A stretch of DNA of 64,000 bases from Autumnicola lenta. Lineage in GTDB: Bacteria; Bacteroidota; Bacteroidia; Flavobacteriales; Flavobacteriaceae. The notes under the pieces are model-generated. The model did no database searches. It worked only from the letters and a program-made list of their open reading frames with translations, and had not been told where the DNA came from. The position numbers and the translations under genes are program-made. This document shows positions 9,270-18,684 of this stretch, in pieces. Location: contig NZ_JAVRHO010000005.1 of assembly GCF_031846515.1 (NCBI RefSeq), positions 124,001 through 188,000 of the forward strand. Direction: 5' to 3'. The stretch's first letter is position 1, and each line of letters starts with the position of its first letter.

Positions 9270-9277
9270 CAAATTTA
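9270..9277 (-). promoter_or_regulatory. -7 promoter element of the PepSY gene
   Basis: On the minus strand TAAATTTG matches TAnnTTTG and lies 23 bases before the expected start near 9247, between the receptor terminator and the PepSY gene. It implies separate transcription and an mRNA start close to the missing start codon. Confidence 0.5.
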
Positions 9278-9326
9278 AACTTTTGAAGATTATTCTGAAG
9301 TGATTCAGTGGTCCAGTTGTGTACTT

Positions 9327-9354
9327 AAAAAACCGTCCGGATTTCTCCGGACGG
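9327..9354 (-). terminator. Intrinsic terminator after the TonB receptor gene
   Basis: On the minus strand a 9-bp GC-rich stem (CCGTCCGGA, arms 9333-9341 and 9346-9354) with a 4-base loop is followed by six T. It lies about 28 bases after the receptor stop codon, so the PepSY gene downstream needs its own promoter or read-through. Confidence 0.85.
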
Positions 9355-9381
9355 CTTTAACTAATTAACTAACTAACTCAA

Positions 9382-11868
9382 CTAAAATTTATAGGTAAGG
9401 CTGGCTGCAAAATTTCTTGGCGTTTGCGGGTTTATTGTAGACCAACCGTTGTAATATTCTTCGTCTGTAAGGTTATTAAGCTTCAGATTAATTGCAAATT
9501 TTTCTACGCTGTAGAATAAAGAAGCGTTAAAAACAGTGTAGGAAGGAAGGGTGAAAACTCCGCCCAGATTCCTGTTGAAAATCATATTTTCACTGGCATA
9601 ATTTCCTCCAAAACCGAAACCGAAGCCATCAAGATTTCCATACTGGAACCTGTAGCTTGCCCAGAAATTTGCCTGATTTTCAGGACCTGCAGATTCCGGC
9701 CTTCTTCCGAGGAAATCGTCACTTGCAGTAGATTCTGTCACTTCGCTGTCGTTATAGCTGTAACCGGCAATAAGATTTAGACCATCAAAAGGTGCAGCAG
9801 TTATATTAGCTTCGAATCCGCGGCTGTATTGCTGCCCACCCTGCAAATCTGTCGAGAAAGGATTTTCAGCAGAAATGGCAACGATATTACCAACCTCTAT
9901 GTCGTAGTAACTAAAAGTTGCTGCCACCCTGTTATTTAATAAGTTTAGCTTTGTACCAACTTCAAATTGCCTGGCTGTTTCAGGATCAAAAACGATCGTC
10001 CTGCTCTCTCCACTTGCCCTGTCCACTACTTCTTGTGGCGCCACATTACTAAATCCATCCATATAATTGGCAAATATCGACACTTTGTCTAACACCGGCT
10101 GATATACTACTCCAAATTTTGGCGAAAGTGCTGTCTGGCTGTTGCTTTCATTCTCAAACTGATCAATCCTTAAACTTGCCATTGCCGAAAGCTGTGGGGT
10201 AAAATTAAAAACATCAGAAATATAAGCGCTGTAAACATCTTCTTTGGTGATCGTGCTGTTCCTGTTTACACCTGCCAAAAGATCATTTGTCGCCGCTGCA
10301 GAAAGAATTCCACTGTCATTATCTGTAATGTAAGCTTCAGGATCATAAATTCCGAAGACGCTTTCGTTAACATTCTGAAGGCTGGCGCCACCTATATACA
10401 CTTTTCCGTTGGCAACATAACCAGAGCCGTTGTCAATCACTTTTCTATTAAAATAATCCAGTCCGACCACCATACGATTCCTGAAATCACCAATTTTAAA
10501 ATCTCCTATAAAATTTTGCTGAAGGTCTGTAGTTAATGTAGTAGAATTCTGGTCGTTGAGATAACGTGTAAATACTACTCCTTCATCGAGATTTGTCACT
10601 TCGCCGGGAACTTCCTCCAGTCCCTGCTCATATTGGGTGGTTTCATATAAATAAGAATAATGCCCCCTTGCTTTCGCTGAACCTCTGGAGACAGCTGTTT
10701 GAGAAGTCCAGGAATCGGAAAGTTTATAATTCATCTGCCCCTGCAGGCTGAAATTTGGATTTTTAAGGGTAAGGTCGTTACTGGTGTAAGAACGTTCAGG
10801 ATCATATCCCAGTTCTTCAATATTTGTCACTCTTAGCGGTGCGCCACGATCCACAAATAACATCGTTGGGTTGGTACTTTCACCTTGATAAAATTCCGTG
10901 TTAATTAAAAATGAGAGCCTGTCGTTTACTTTATAGCTAAGGGACGGTGCCACGAAAAGTGATTTCTGAAAACCGGCATCCTGAAAACTGTTCTGAGTAT
11001 GATATGCTGTATTTACACGTAAAGCGACATCCCCGGTTTCATCGAGCGGAGTATTAACATCTGCAGTGATTCGGTTTAGACCGAAGCTGCCCATTGTGTA
11101 GGAAATATTTCCGCCAAAGTAATTGTATGGCATTTTTGTGACGATATTAATAAGTCCGCCATAAGAAATAAGGCTGCTGCCGTAAAGCGTTCCTGAAGGG
11201 CCTTTTACCACTTCAATACGTTCGATATTAGCAGGATCGGGGCTTCCGTTGGTGATACCGGGAAGTCCGTTTGTAAGGGATGGCTGCACCGCAAAACCTC
11301 TTATGGCAAAGTAACCTGCACCGTCATTTCCCCTTCCGGTAGATTCCCAAAGTTTTGAAATTCCGGGAGCATTTTTAATTGCATCGTCAAAGCTGGTAAC
11401 TACCTGTTCCTGCATTAATTCTGCAGTAATGGTATTATAGACCTGCGGATTCTCAATATCTCTTAGCGGAAGTTTAGCGACATAATCGCTTTTTGTACGG
11501 GTAAATTCATTTACATTTCCATTTGCCCTTAGTACTACTTCCCCAAGTTGCTCTTCTTTACTGCTAAGGATAATATTAGACACGGTAGTGGTTTGGTTTG
11601 CCTGAACAGAAACCGCTAATTCTTTGGTTTGATAGCCTACATAAGAAATTCTAAGCGTAAAATTTCCTGAAGGAACTCCTCTAAGCTCAAAACTTCCGTT
11701 GCGGTTAGATTGTGTCCCAATGCTGGTTCCTTCTATATCTATATTGGCATCTGAAACAGGATTGCCGCTGTTATTGATGATATTTCCCTTTATGCTTCCC
11801 GTAGATTGTGCAAAACTAAACTGGAATATCGCCAGGAAAACGCTCAACAGAATGATTTTTTGATTCAT
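9382..11868 (-). CDS. TonB-dependent siderophore receptor
   Basis: Outer-membrane receptor of 828 residues. In order it shows a signal peptide (about 1-20), a carboxypeptidase-like regulatory domain (about 24-105, GSIKGNIINNSGNPVSDANI), a plug domain (about 125-245, with GYFAIRGFAVQPSLTNGLPG and VVKGPSGTLYGSS) and a 22-strand-type barrel ending in the terminal Phe of FAASLTYKF. The plug-and-barrel pattern is that of FpvA/FecA-type ferric siderophore receptors; the ligand cannot be specified. It is paired with the PepSY gene, and palindromes of Fur type overlap its promoter, so iron control is likely. Confidence 0.92.
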   Translation of the reverse strand: MNQKIILLSVFLAIFQFSFAQSTGSIKGNIINNSGNPVSDANIDIEGTSIGTQSNRNGSFELRGVPSGNFTLRISYVGYQTKELAVSVQANQTTTVSNIILSSKEEQLGEVVLRANGNVNEFTRTKSDYVAKLPLRDIENPQVYNTITAELMQEQVVTSFDDAIKNAPGISKLWESTGRGNDGAGYFAIRGFAVQPSLTNGLPGITNGSPDPANIERIEVVKGPSGTLYGSSLISYGGLINIVTKMPYNYFGGNISYTMGSFGLNRITADVNTPLDETGDVALRVNTAYHTQNSFQDAGFQKSLFVAPSLSYKVNDRLSFLINTEFYQGESTNPTMLFVDRGAPLRVTNIEELGYDPERSYTSNDLTLKNPNFSLQGQMNYKLSDSWTSQTAVSRGSAKARGHYSYLYETTQYEQGLEEVPGEVTNLDEGVVFTRYLNDQNSTTLTTDLQQNFIGDFKIGDFRNRMVVGLDYFNRKVIDNGSGYVANGKVYIGGASLQNVNESVFGIYDPEAYITDNDSGILSAAATNDLLAGVNRNSTITKEDVYSAYISDVFNFTPQLSAMASLRIDQFENESNSQTALSPKFGVVYQPVLDKVSIFANYMDGFSNVAPQEVVDRASGESRTIVFDPETARQFEVGTKLNLLNNRVAATFSYYDIEVGNIVAISAENPFSTDLQGGQQYSRGFEANITAAPFDGLNLIAGYSYNDSEVTESTASDDFLGRRPESAGPENQANFWASYRFQYGNLDGFGFGFGGNYASENMIFNRNLGGVFTLPSYTVFNASLFYSVEKFAINLKLNNLTDEEYYNGWSTINPQTPRNFAASLTYKF

Positions 11869-11884
11869 GATTGTAGTAGTACTT

Positions 11885-11961
11885 TTATTTAGACTTGTTT
11901 TAAATAATGAAGCAAATGTAGAATGAAGAACCGAGAAATAAAAGCTTATTTAGACTAAATA
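11885..11961 (-). promoter_or_regulatory. Promoter of the TonB receptor with two Fur-box-like palindromes
   Basis: The minus-strand -7 element TACATTTG lies at 11913-11920. Two palindromes flank it: 11885-11907 (arms TTATTTA/TAAATAA), near the expected transcription start, and 11947-11961 (TATTTAGACTAAATA, perfect about one centre base). Both share the TATTTAGAC half-site, as expected of Fur-type operators. The regulator itself is inference. Confidence 0.6.
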
Positions 11962-12101
11962 CAAATAAAATTTTTAGGTTTTTGTAAAAGCTTCAGTAAA
12001 TCAGCAAGTTCCGTTCTTCGCTTTTATAGGTTCTATTGTAAATAATTATAATACTACATATAAATTTGATCCAGAATTAACACCAGTGGACTTCCATTAG
12101 T

Positions 12102-12109
12102 TATATTTG
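12102..12109 (+). promoter_or_regulatory. -7 promoter element of the HAD phosphatase gene
   Basis: TATATTTG matches TAnnTTTG and lies 17 bases before the ATG at 12127. No clear -33 element is seen. Confidence 0.5.
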
Positions 12110-12126
12110 CGTCTTTAATTTTTGAT

Positions 12127-12942
12127 ATGATAAAACTGATTGTAACAGACATGGATGGGACTTTGCTAAACGACCAGCATGAGCTGCATCCTGATTTTTG
12201 GAAAATGGAACAAGCCCTAACACAAAAAGGAATCATCTTTTCTGTGGCAAGTGGCCGACAATTCTATAATCTTGAATCAAAATTTGAAAGAATTAAAGAA
12301 AGGATGTTGTTTTTTGCTGAAAACGGAACCCACGTAGTTCGAAATGGTGAAGAAATTTACGTTAATCAGTTGGATCGCGATGCTGCTAAAAAGTTTATTG
12401 AAATTGGGCGTAAAATTGAAGGCGCACAGCTTGTTCTCTGCGGAAAAACTTCAGCTTATGTAGAATGTGATGATGAAGAATTTATAAATGAAATTCAGCA
12501 ATATTATAAGCGCTTAAAATTTGTAGAAAACCTGGATGAAGTAGAAGATACGATTCTGAAGGTTACCATTTGCGACCCCAAAGGAGTTGAAGATCATACT
12601 TTCCCGCATTTTGAGAAGTTTCAGGGAGATTATAAGGTTGCAATTGCCGCGAGAATATTTCTGGACATTACCTCTGCCAGCGCCAATAAAGGAAATGCTA
12701 TAAAAAGAGTTCAAAAAGAGCTTAATATTTCTCCTGAAGAAACGCTCGTGTTCGGGGATTACCTGAACGATCTGGAAATGATGGAAAACGCGAAATACAG
12801 CTATGCAATGAAAAATGCACATTCTGATATAATTAGCGCCAGCAAATTTATCACCAGCTTCGATAATAATGACAACGGAGTACTAAAAACTATTGAAGAA
12901 CTGGGGCTGCTTAGTGAAGAAGAAGTAAAGACAGGTTCTTAA
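12127..12942 (+). CDS. Cof-type HAD family phosphatase
   Basis: HAD superfamily hydrolase of 271 residues, Cof/YbjI type with a C2 cap. Motif I is DMDGTLLND (residues 7-15, nucleophile and acid aspartates), motif II lies in SVASGRQF, and motif IV is VFGDYLNDLEMM near residue 207. Such enzymes dephosphorylate sugar phosphates, nucleotides or PLP; the substrate cannot be assigned. It is a single gene with its own promoter, convergent with the next gene. Confidence 0.9.
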   Translation: MIKLIVTDMDGTLLNDQHELHPDFWKMEQALTQKGIIFSVASGRQFYNLESKFERIKERMLFFAENGTHVVRNGEEIYVNQLDRDAAKKFIEIGRKIEGAQLVLCGKTSAYVECDDEEFINEIQQYYKRLKFVENLDEVEDTILKVTICDPKGVEDHTFPHFEKFQGDYKVAIAARIFLDITSASANKGNAIKRVQKELNISPEETLVFGDYLNDLEMMENAKYSYAMKNAHSDIISASKFITSFDNNDNGVLKTIEELGLLSEEEVKTGS

Positions 12943-12960
12943 AATGACAATTATCGACCT
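12941..12960 (+). repeat. Dispersed motif copy (AAAATGACAATTATCGACCT)
   Basis: It begins on the stop codon of the HAD gene, between convergent genes, and continues into GCAGAAAGCT; the copies near 24.1 and 28.8 kb continue with GCAGGAAA. Confidence 0.6.
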
Positions 12961-13027
12961 GCAGAAAGCTAGCTTACCAGCCAAGGCAATGCTTGTTTTT
13001 CTTAATAACTCCGGATAAATTCCGGGC

Positions 13028-13786
13028 TTAATTTATAATTATATTAGTTTTATCGACGCCCGTATTTCCGGTTACAGGATCGAATGCGTACACAGTAATT
13101 CCGTACAATCCAGCTTCCAGATTTGTGCTTACCGAAAAAGTACTTGGCTTCTCCCCTACCTTCATATTAAGCTCTTTCACCTGCTCACCATCGCTACTTA
13201 TTAATGCTTTTACTTCGTATTGACTTGCATCCCAAATACCACCTTCGGTAACAGGGCATCCACACATCAGGACGATATTAGCCGTTATTTGCACCTCATT
13301 AGTTTCGGGAATTCTCTCGTGCGTTTGGGGAGACAAAATATCTACCACAAAGCCGGGAACCTCCAAAACGATTCCGTCACCGGTTATGTCCTTACCGGGA
13401 ATTAACCAAAGCTGCGTACTGGAAACAACAGTTGCCTGCTTCTTATTAATTGGTGCATGTGCTTCTACTGTTACAAAAACCGGTTCTTCCAAGTCCATAT
13501 TTGCCAAAAAACCAGCTGTACCTTCTTCAGATAAATCCTCATTACGCTTCCAGGGATTGTTCATTATTTTTTCGGTATTTCCTGTACTGCCTGTCGTAAG
13601 GCCTTCAGCCAGGATTTCTCCGGTTTCAGCATTTTTAATGTAGATTTTAGCTCCGCCAATAGAACTGCCGATAAATTTGGCGTCTTTTGCTTTAGCTCTT
13701 ACCATCACCGAGGTTTGCTGTGCATTTAAGCCGGTAAAAGCAAAAATAAATAGCAGAAAAACGAATCGTGCTGAAGTAATTTTCAT
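13028..13786 (-). CDS. Secreted protein of unknown function
   Basis: Protein of 252 residues with a signal peptide (MKITSARFVFLLFIFAFTGLNA-Q). I do not recognise a family. The body is beta-rich with no membrane segment: an N-terminal part with VMVRAKAKDAKFIGSSIGGA, a middle part with GKDITGDGIVLEVPGFVVDI and a C-terminal Ig-like part (EAGLYGITVYAFDPVTGNTG). A CGCP pair sits near residue 176. It is convergent with the HAD gene and lies 38 nt after the L,D-transpeptidase gene on the same strand, so the two may be co-transcribed. A periplasmic or surface location is likely. Confidence 0.75.
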   Translation of the reverse strand: MKITSARFVFLLFIFAFTGLNAQQTSVMVRAKAKDAKFIGSSIGGAKIYIKNAETGEILAEGLTTGSTGNTEKIMNNPWKRNEDLSEEGTAGFLANMDLEEPVFVTVEAHAPINKKQATVVSSTQLWLIPGKDITGDGIVLEVPGFVVDILSPQTHERIPETNEVQITANIVLMCGCPVTEGGIWDASQYEVKALISSDGEQVKELNMKVGEKPSTFSVSTNLEAGLYGITVYAFDPVTGNTGVDKTNIIIN

Positions 13787-13824
13787 GACATTTCAAATTT
13801 GGTAATTTCTCTAAGATAGGAATT

Positions 13825-14799
13825 TCATGTTGAAGAATTTTCAGCAAGTTTATTCTCCTCCTCTCCGGCTTCTTCCTCTCGGAAATTGCGCGGATCTTGT
13901 TTGTATTCGGAAACATAGTTTTTAAGCGTCTGCAACTCCTCTTCATTGAGATCGTTTGTTTCCATATCTCTGGATAAACTTAGCCATGGCACAGCTGCAT
14001 CAAATTCATAATCTCCAAAAACCATAAAAGGTGTACCATTACGAACAATGATATCATTTTCCAATTCCCACATCCTAGCCCAGTCATAGATAAATTTGGC
14101 ATCTTCCATATAAAGCCTTACACAAGCGTGGCTGGCAGGAAAGCCCGGTAAATTATACTGATGCACCCCAACCCCTTCAAAATTCATAAAATTGAAATAA
14201 TACGGCAGGATCCAGTCACTGTTCACAGTACTGACTTTTCGTTTTGCTTTGTAGTTTCCATAATGCAGGCCATTGGGAGTGGGCGTGGTTTGCTTACCGG
14301 AACTTACCGGCCCCCATTTTACAAGCTTTCCGGCTTCATAAAGTGCAAAACCCTGAATCCTTTGAGCGATAAGCACTGCTTTTGGTATAGAATCTAAAAT
14401 CTGCAATTCCTTCGGAAAAGGACTATAAAGATTGATATCTTCAGAAATAGTATCTGGAATAATTATTGGAATATTAGGTTGTACCCGATATTCTTCGATC
14501 CTGTTTAGGGCATAAATTGTCTTTCTCTGACTTTCACTATACCTGGAATACAAACTGTCAACATCTGTCCCGGTTGCCAAAGAATCAATGCTGTATCCTA
14601 CCTGCAAACGTTTAATCTCCGGCTCTTCTTCTTTTATTTCTTTACTCTCCGGAAGCGAATCTAAGGAAGATTCTAAAGAATCCGGCGGATTCGAAAATTC
14701 CCTTTCTGAAGTATCTTCAGTACAGGATACCAACAGAAGACTCATTACGAACCCTGGTAAAAGTGAGGAACATAATCTTTTAAGCGTATTTTTTTTCAA
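13825..14799 (-). CDS. L,D-transpeptidase family lipoprotein
   Basis: YkuD-domain protein of 324 residues. The lipobox LLLVSC near residue 26 predicts an acylated lipoprotein. A Ser/Glu-rich spacer leads to the catalytic domain, whose active site HQYNLPGFPASHACVRL carries the His and Cys of the H...SHGC-type motif, here with Ala in place of the usual Gly. These enzymes form 3-3 peptidoglycan cross-links or attach proteins to the wall. The acidic tail (EEEAGEEENKLAENSST) is unusual. A VanX-like dipeptidase, also acting on cell-wall peptides, lies 1.2 kb away. Confidence 0.88.
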   Translation of the reverse strand: MKKNTLKRLCSSLLPGFVMSLLLVSCTEDTSEREFSNPPDSLESSLDSLPESKEIKEEEPEIKRLQVGYSIDSLATGTDVDSLYSRYSESQRKTIYALNRIEEYRVQPNIPIIIPDTISEDINLYSPFPKELQILDSIPKAVLIAQRIQGFALYEAGKLVKWGPVSSGKQTTPTPNGLHYGNYKAKRKVSTVNSDWILPYYFNFMNFEGVGVHQYNLPGFPASHACVRLYMEDAKFIYDWARMWELENDIIVRNGTPFMVFGDYEFDAAVPWLSLSRDMETNDLNEEELQTLKNYVSEYKQDPRNFREEEAGEEENKLAENSST

Positions 14800-14936
14800 A
14801 TCTCTTAATTTTAGCTAATTCAATTCAATAACTGTGCTAAATTACTTTCAGGCAGCTTCAGGAACTGCCAAGAATTCGTTAAATCGGCAGGATTTCCCAA
14901 AAATTTTTTAACTTACTAACATAAAATCCAAAGCTT

Positions 14937-16022
14937 ATGAATAATCGTCGCGACTTTATCAAAAAATCAGGATTATTCCTGGCTGCCTCTACTTTACCTT
15001 TTCCATACCTTTTTTCAGATAATCCAGCTAAAAAACTGGGCGTCGCACTGGTAGGATTGGGCTACTACAGTAGAGATTTATTAGCACCTGCACTCCAGTT
15101 GACAGATTATTGTGAACTGCGGGGAATCGTAACCGGCAGCCCTGAGAAAATTCCGCAGTGGCAGGAAAAGTACGGAATTAAAGACGCAAATGTTTACAAT
15201 TATGAAAACATGGACAGTATCGCAAATAATGATGATATTGACGTTGTTTATGTCGTGCTTCCAAACAGTATGCATGCGGAATATGCTATCAAAGCTGCCA
15301 ATGCAGGAAAACATGTATGGTGTGAAAAACCAATGGCCAAAACCGCGGAAGAATGCAGACAGATTATAGATGCATGTAAGAAAAACAATGTGAAACTTTC
15401 CATAGGTTATAGAATGCAGCACGAGGTAAATACCCAAACTATTATGAAATGGGCAAAAACCAAACCTTTTGGTGAAATTGAGAATCTAAAGGCCGAAGCG
15501 GGTTTTTACAGTGATAATATATCTCCGTGGAAACTGGATAAAGCTATGGGTGGCGGCGCTATGTACGACATGGGTGTGTATTCTTTAAACGGTGCAAGAT
15601 ATGCTTCGGGAATGGAACCCATTGCTGTTAGTGCCACACATACCACCAACCGGCCTCAAATGTTTAATGAAGTAGACGAAACGACAATTTTCGACCTTGA
15701 ATTTCCTAATGGAGCTACCGCTGCGTGCCGTACAAGTTTTGGTGAAAGCATGAATGTTCTCGATATAAATTGCAGCAAAGGAGGTTATTATCTTAAGCCA
15801 TTCCAATCTTACTCGGGCGTAAAAGGCAAAGCGAGTGATGGTACCGTTTTAGAACCTTTTGGTAAAAACCAACAGGCGGTACAGATGGATGACGACTCTT
15901 TGGCAATTATTAATGATAAACCTGTGATGGTTCCAGGGGAAGAAGGGCTAAAGGATATTGTAATTGTAGAAAAAATATTTGAGTCTGCCGCAAATGGTGG
16001 AAAAAGGTTAAGCTTACGATAA
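14937..16022 (+). CDS. Gfo/Idh/MocA family oxidoreductase, Tat-exported
   Basis: Protein of 361 residues. It begins with a twin-arginine signal (NNRRDFIKKSGLFLAASTLP), then a Rossmann fold with GVALVGLGYYSRDLLAPAL and the family motif EKPMAKTAEE (near residue 130), then the C-terminal alpha/beta domain (GGGAMYDMGVYSLNGARY). It resembles periplasmic glucose-fructose oxidoreductase, which keeps its NADP cofactor tightly bound. The sugar substrate is unknown. It is followed after 17 nt by the dipeptidase gene and probably shares its transcript. Confidence 0.88.
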   Translation: MNNRRDFIKKSGLFLAASTLPFPYLFSDNPAKKLGVALVGLGYYSRDLLAPALQLTDYCELRGIVTGSPEKIPQWQEKYGIKDANVYNYENMDSIANNDDIDVVYVVLPNSMHAEYAIKAANAGKHVWCEKPMAKTAEECRQIIDACKKNNVKLSIGYRMQHEVNTQTIMKWAKTKPFGEIENLKAEAGFYSDNISPWKLDKAMGGGAMYDMGVYSLNGARYASGMEPIAVSATHTTNRPQMFNEVDETTIFDLEFPNGATAACRTSFGESMNVLDINCSKGGYYLKPFQSYSGVKGKASDGTVLEPFGKNQQAVQMDDDSLAIINDKPVMVPGEEGLKDIVIVEKIFESAANGGKRLSLR

Positions 16023-16039
16023 GGAGTTATTTATACCTT

Positions 16040-16747
16040 ATGGATAAGCATGTAACATTTTTCGGGCAGCTGAATCATCTTTTCCTCGCATTAAGCCTGC
16101 TGATGAATGTTAATTTTTCTGAAGCACAAGAACATCAATTGCTGGAAAATTTTGTTTACGTGCACAAAGTTGTTCCGGATATTACACTCGAAATACGTTA
16201 TTGTGGTGCTAATAATTTTATGGGCAAACCAGTAGATGCCTATCGGGAATCTGTTGCAATTTTGACAAAACCTGCAGCAAAAGCGTTAATCCAGGTGCAG
16301 GAGGAGCTTCAAAATAAAGGATACCGACTAAAAATCTTCGATGCTTACCGACCGCAGTCTGCAGTGAATCAATTTGTGGAATGGGCAAAAGATGAAGCAG
16401 ACACCATTAACAAAAACAACTTTTACCCTGAAATAGACAAGAGAAACCTGTTCGTCCTTGGTTATATCGCGTCCAGGTCCGGTCATTCCCGCGGTAGCAC
16501 TGTAGATCTCACCATTATTGATTCCGAAACCGGGGAAGAGCTGGACATGGGTAGCCGTTATGATTTCTTCGGAAGCATATCCAGCCATAATTCAACAGAA
16601 ATTTCTAAAGAGCAAAAAGAAAATCGCCTGATGCTTAAACACCTGATGATAAAAAATGGCTTCAGACCATATGCTGAAGAATGGTGGCATTATACTTTAA
16701 GGAATGAACCCTATCCAGACACCTACTTTGACTTTCCGGTTGAATAA
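16040..16747 (+). CDS. ddpX: D-alanyl-D-alanine dipeptidase (VanX/DdpX family)
   Basis: Peptidase family M15D, 235 residues, with an N-terminal hydrophobic signal-like segment. Zinc ligands are visible in SGHSRGSTVDL (His and Asp) and EWWHYT (catalytic Glu and His). The reaction is hydrolysis of D-Ala-D-Ala. No vanH or vanA partners are present, so a role in recycling cell-wall dipeptide is more likely than vancomycin resistance. Export suggests periplasmic action. Confidence 0.9.
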   Translation: MDKHVTFFGQLNHLFLALSLLMNVNFSEAQEHQLLENFVYVHKVVPDITLEIRYCGANNFMGKPVDAYRESVAILTKPAAKALIQVQEELQNKGYRLKIFDAYRPQSAVNQFVEWAKDEADTINKNNFYPEIDKRNLFVLGYIASRSGHSRGSTVDLTIIDSETGEELDMGSRYDFFGSISSHNSTEISKEQKENRLMLKHLMIKNGFRPYAEEWWHYTLRNEPYPDTYFDFPVE

Positions 16748-16762
16748 GATTTTAAAGGTTTA

Positions 16763-17227
16763 TTACTCCAGTTTTACTGCTAACGATGTAAGATTTTGCA
16801 TTTTTGCATGATTGTATGCAGTTTTTCCGTGGCTGTCCTTCAAAGATTTATCTGCGCCATTTTGCAAAAGCAACTCTGCCATTTTCTCCTGGCCAAAAGT
16901 AGCAGCAAAAATCAAGGCAGTAGCTCCATTGGAATTCTGGATATTAACGTCTGCTCCTTTCTGAATAAGAAGATTAGCGATTTGAGTGTGCCCTTTAAAG
17001 CAAACTCCCATTAACGCAGTATTTCCGGCAGCATCAAGTGCGTTCACATCTGCTCCCGAATCTAAAAGAAGTTCTGTGATTTCATGCTGCTCGTTATAGC
17101 TGGCTAAGACAAGAGGTGAAAATCCTTTAGAGTCTTTTTCTTCCAATAGAGCCGGATTTTCGGCAATCATGGCTTTTACCTCCTCTTTGTTTCCTGAACG
17201 GATACTGTCATAAAAATTCATATACAT
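16763..17227 (-). CDS. Ankyrin repeat protein
   Basis: Protein of 154 residues built almost entirely of four to five ankyrin repeats, for example DSKGFSPLVLASYNEQHEI and DAAGNTALMGVCFKGHTQIA, each with the usual 33-residue spacing. No signal peptide is present, so it is cytoplasmic and probably binds a protein partner. Nothing in the context identifies that partner. Confidence 0.88.
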   Translation of the reverse strand: MYMNFYDSIRSGNKEEVKAMIAENPALLEEKDSKGFSPLVLASYNEQHEITELLLDSGADVNALDAAGNTALMGVCFKGHTQIANLLIQKGADVNIQNSNGATALIFAATFGQEKMAELLLQNGADKSLKDSHGKTAYNHAKMQNLTSLAVKLE

Positions 17228-17755
17228 ATAGATTATTTAAGAGGCCTCCATAAAATGGCAATTATCGTCCTTAGCCTCCATGCTTCAGATGTACTGAAAA
17301 TGTACTTTTTGACGACCTCTCTTTATTATTAAAATTGATCTTGTTTTCCAGACCAAATTAAAAGATTGTGGAGAGAAAGCAGCTACTGCTTAATATTCTT
17401 ATTTAATCTATCCATAAAACATGTTTATGATGGCAGTTTTAAACTATAGCTATTAATTATTAATAACTGATTTCCAGTAGAATTCTTCAGCGGATCACTT
17501 TTATATTAAACGGTCATGGAAAAAAGCCTGGTTTCCGGTTTGCTTTTCTGAAGTAACAAATCGAACGCTAAGTGGATATAAAGACTTATCCCTTTTTTAA
17601 AATTACTTGTTTTGAATGATTTCTGTAAAGTAGATTTATAAATCAAAAATATTGCAGAAGCAGGCTCTAAAAAATGATCCTGATCACATTACGCTATTTC
17701 AGAATTGATTCCGAAAAGAACACTTTTATTTTCAGAGCAACTTCTTATGTTGAGT
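17228..17755. other. Long intergenic region with one dispersed motif copy
   Basis: There is no credible gene in about 530 bases upstream of the ankyrin gene and downstream of the molybdenum operon. It holds a forward copy of the dispersed motif at 17252-17271 (AAAATGGCAATTATCGTCCT). No clear terminator was seen. Confidence 0.5.
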
Positions 17756-18670
17756 TTAATCATGTTTAAAGGCGGCAATTACCCTGAAGATATGCATAAT
17801 AGCAGGAAACACAGCGTCCATAGACTCCTCTGCTCCTTTTGTAGAACCGGGCAGGGCAAGCACCAGCGTATTCCCGATTAACCCGGATACAGAGCGCGAT
17901 AACATGGAATACGGCGTTCTGTCCTGACCGTAAGCTCTAATAGCTTCTTCTATTCCCGGCACCGGCCGCTCCAATAGCGGTTTGATAGCTTCGGGCGTGA
18001 CATCACGTGGAGAAAGACCTGTGCCCCCGGTAAGAATAACCAGGCTTACTTTTTCCTTACATTTCTGCTTTACCAGCTTCTGAATTCCGTCCTTCTCATC
18101 GGGAATGATAACGTAATCTTCAATTTCTACCTGATAGGTTTTCAATTTTTCGATAATTGCCTTTCCGGCACGGTCTTCTTTTTTCCCGGCAGAAATGGAG
18201 TCTGAACATACGATAACACTCGCCGAAATTTTATTTTCTTCTACTACTTTTCTATAGTCGGTTTTGCCTCCCTTTTTTTCGAGAAGCTTAATATTTTCAA
18301 TACTAATTCCTTTATCTATCGGCTTAAGCATATCGTACATGGTAATTGCAACCACAGAAGCGGCGTGCATGGCCTCTACCTCTACCCCGGTTTTATAAAT
18401 AGTGTGGATTTCCACTTTAATTTTAACCATAAGCTCTTCAATTTCGTAAGTTATCCCTGTGTACTCAATAGGCAAGGGATGGCAATCTGGAATCATATCG
18501 CTGGTGCGCTTTGCAGCAAAGAGTCCGGCAGTTTTTGCCATTTCAAAAACATCTCCTTTAGGAACTTTTTTCTGTTCTATGGCTTGAATTGTTTCGGGGC
18601 TACTCACCCGCACGACCGCCTGCGCGATAGCTTTTCTAAGCGTATTTGTTTTATGCGTAATATTAACCAT
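17756..18670 (-). CDS. moaCB: Fused MoaC-MoaB molybdenum cofactor protein
   Basis: Two molybdopterin enzymes in one chain of 304 residues. Residues 1-145 are MoaC (cyclic pyranopterin monophosphate synthase; KGDVFEMAKTAGLFAAKRTSD, then GVEVEAMHAASVVAITMYDM and the C-terminal Lys-containing KKGGKTD). Residues 150-304 are MoaB/MogA-like (SVIVCSDSISAGKKEDRAG and the LTGGTGLSPRDVTPEA signature), which handles adenylylated molybdopterin. It is the last gene of the block, 14 nt after moaE. Confidence 0.93.
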   Translation of the reverse strand: MVNITHKTNTLRKAIAQAVVRVSSPETIQAIEQKKVPKGDVFEMAKTAGLFAAKRTSDMIPDCHPLPIEYTGITYEIEELMVKIKVEIHTIYKTGVEVEAMHAASVVAITMYDMLKPIDKGISIENIKLLEKKGGKTDYRKVVEENKISASVIVCSDSISAGKKEDRAGKAIIEKLKTYQVEIEDYVIIPDEKDGIQKLVKQKCKEKVSLVILTGGTGLSPRDVTPEAIKPLLERPVPGIEEAIRAYGQDRTPYSMLSRSVSGLIGNTLVLALPGSTKGAEESMDAVFPAIMHIFRVIAAFKHD

Positions 18671-18684
18671 TGCCTTTCTTGCTT

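Noticed and set aside
16040..16747. Vancomycin resistance operon suggested by the VanX-like gene
   Set aside because: No vanH, vanA or VanRS genes are adjacent; stand-alone dipeptidases are common.
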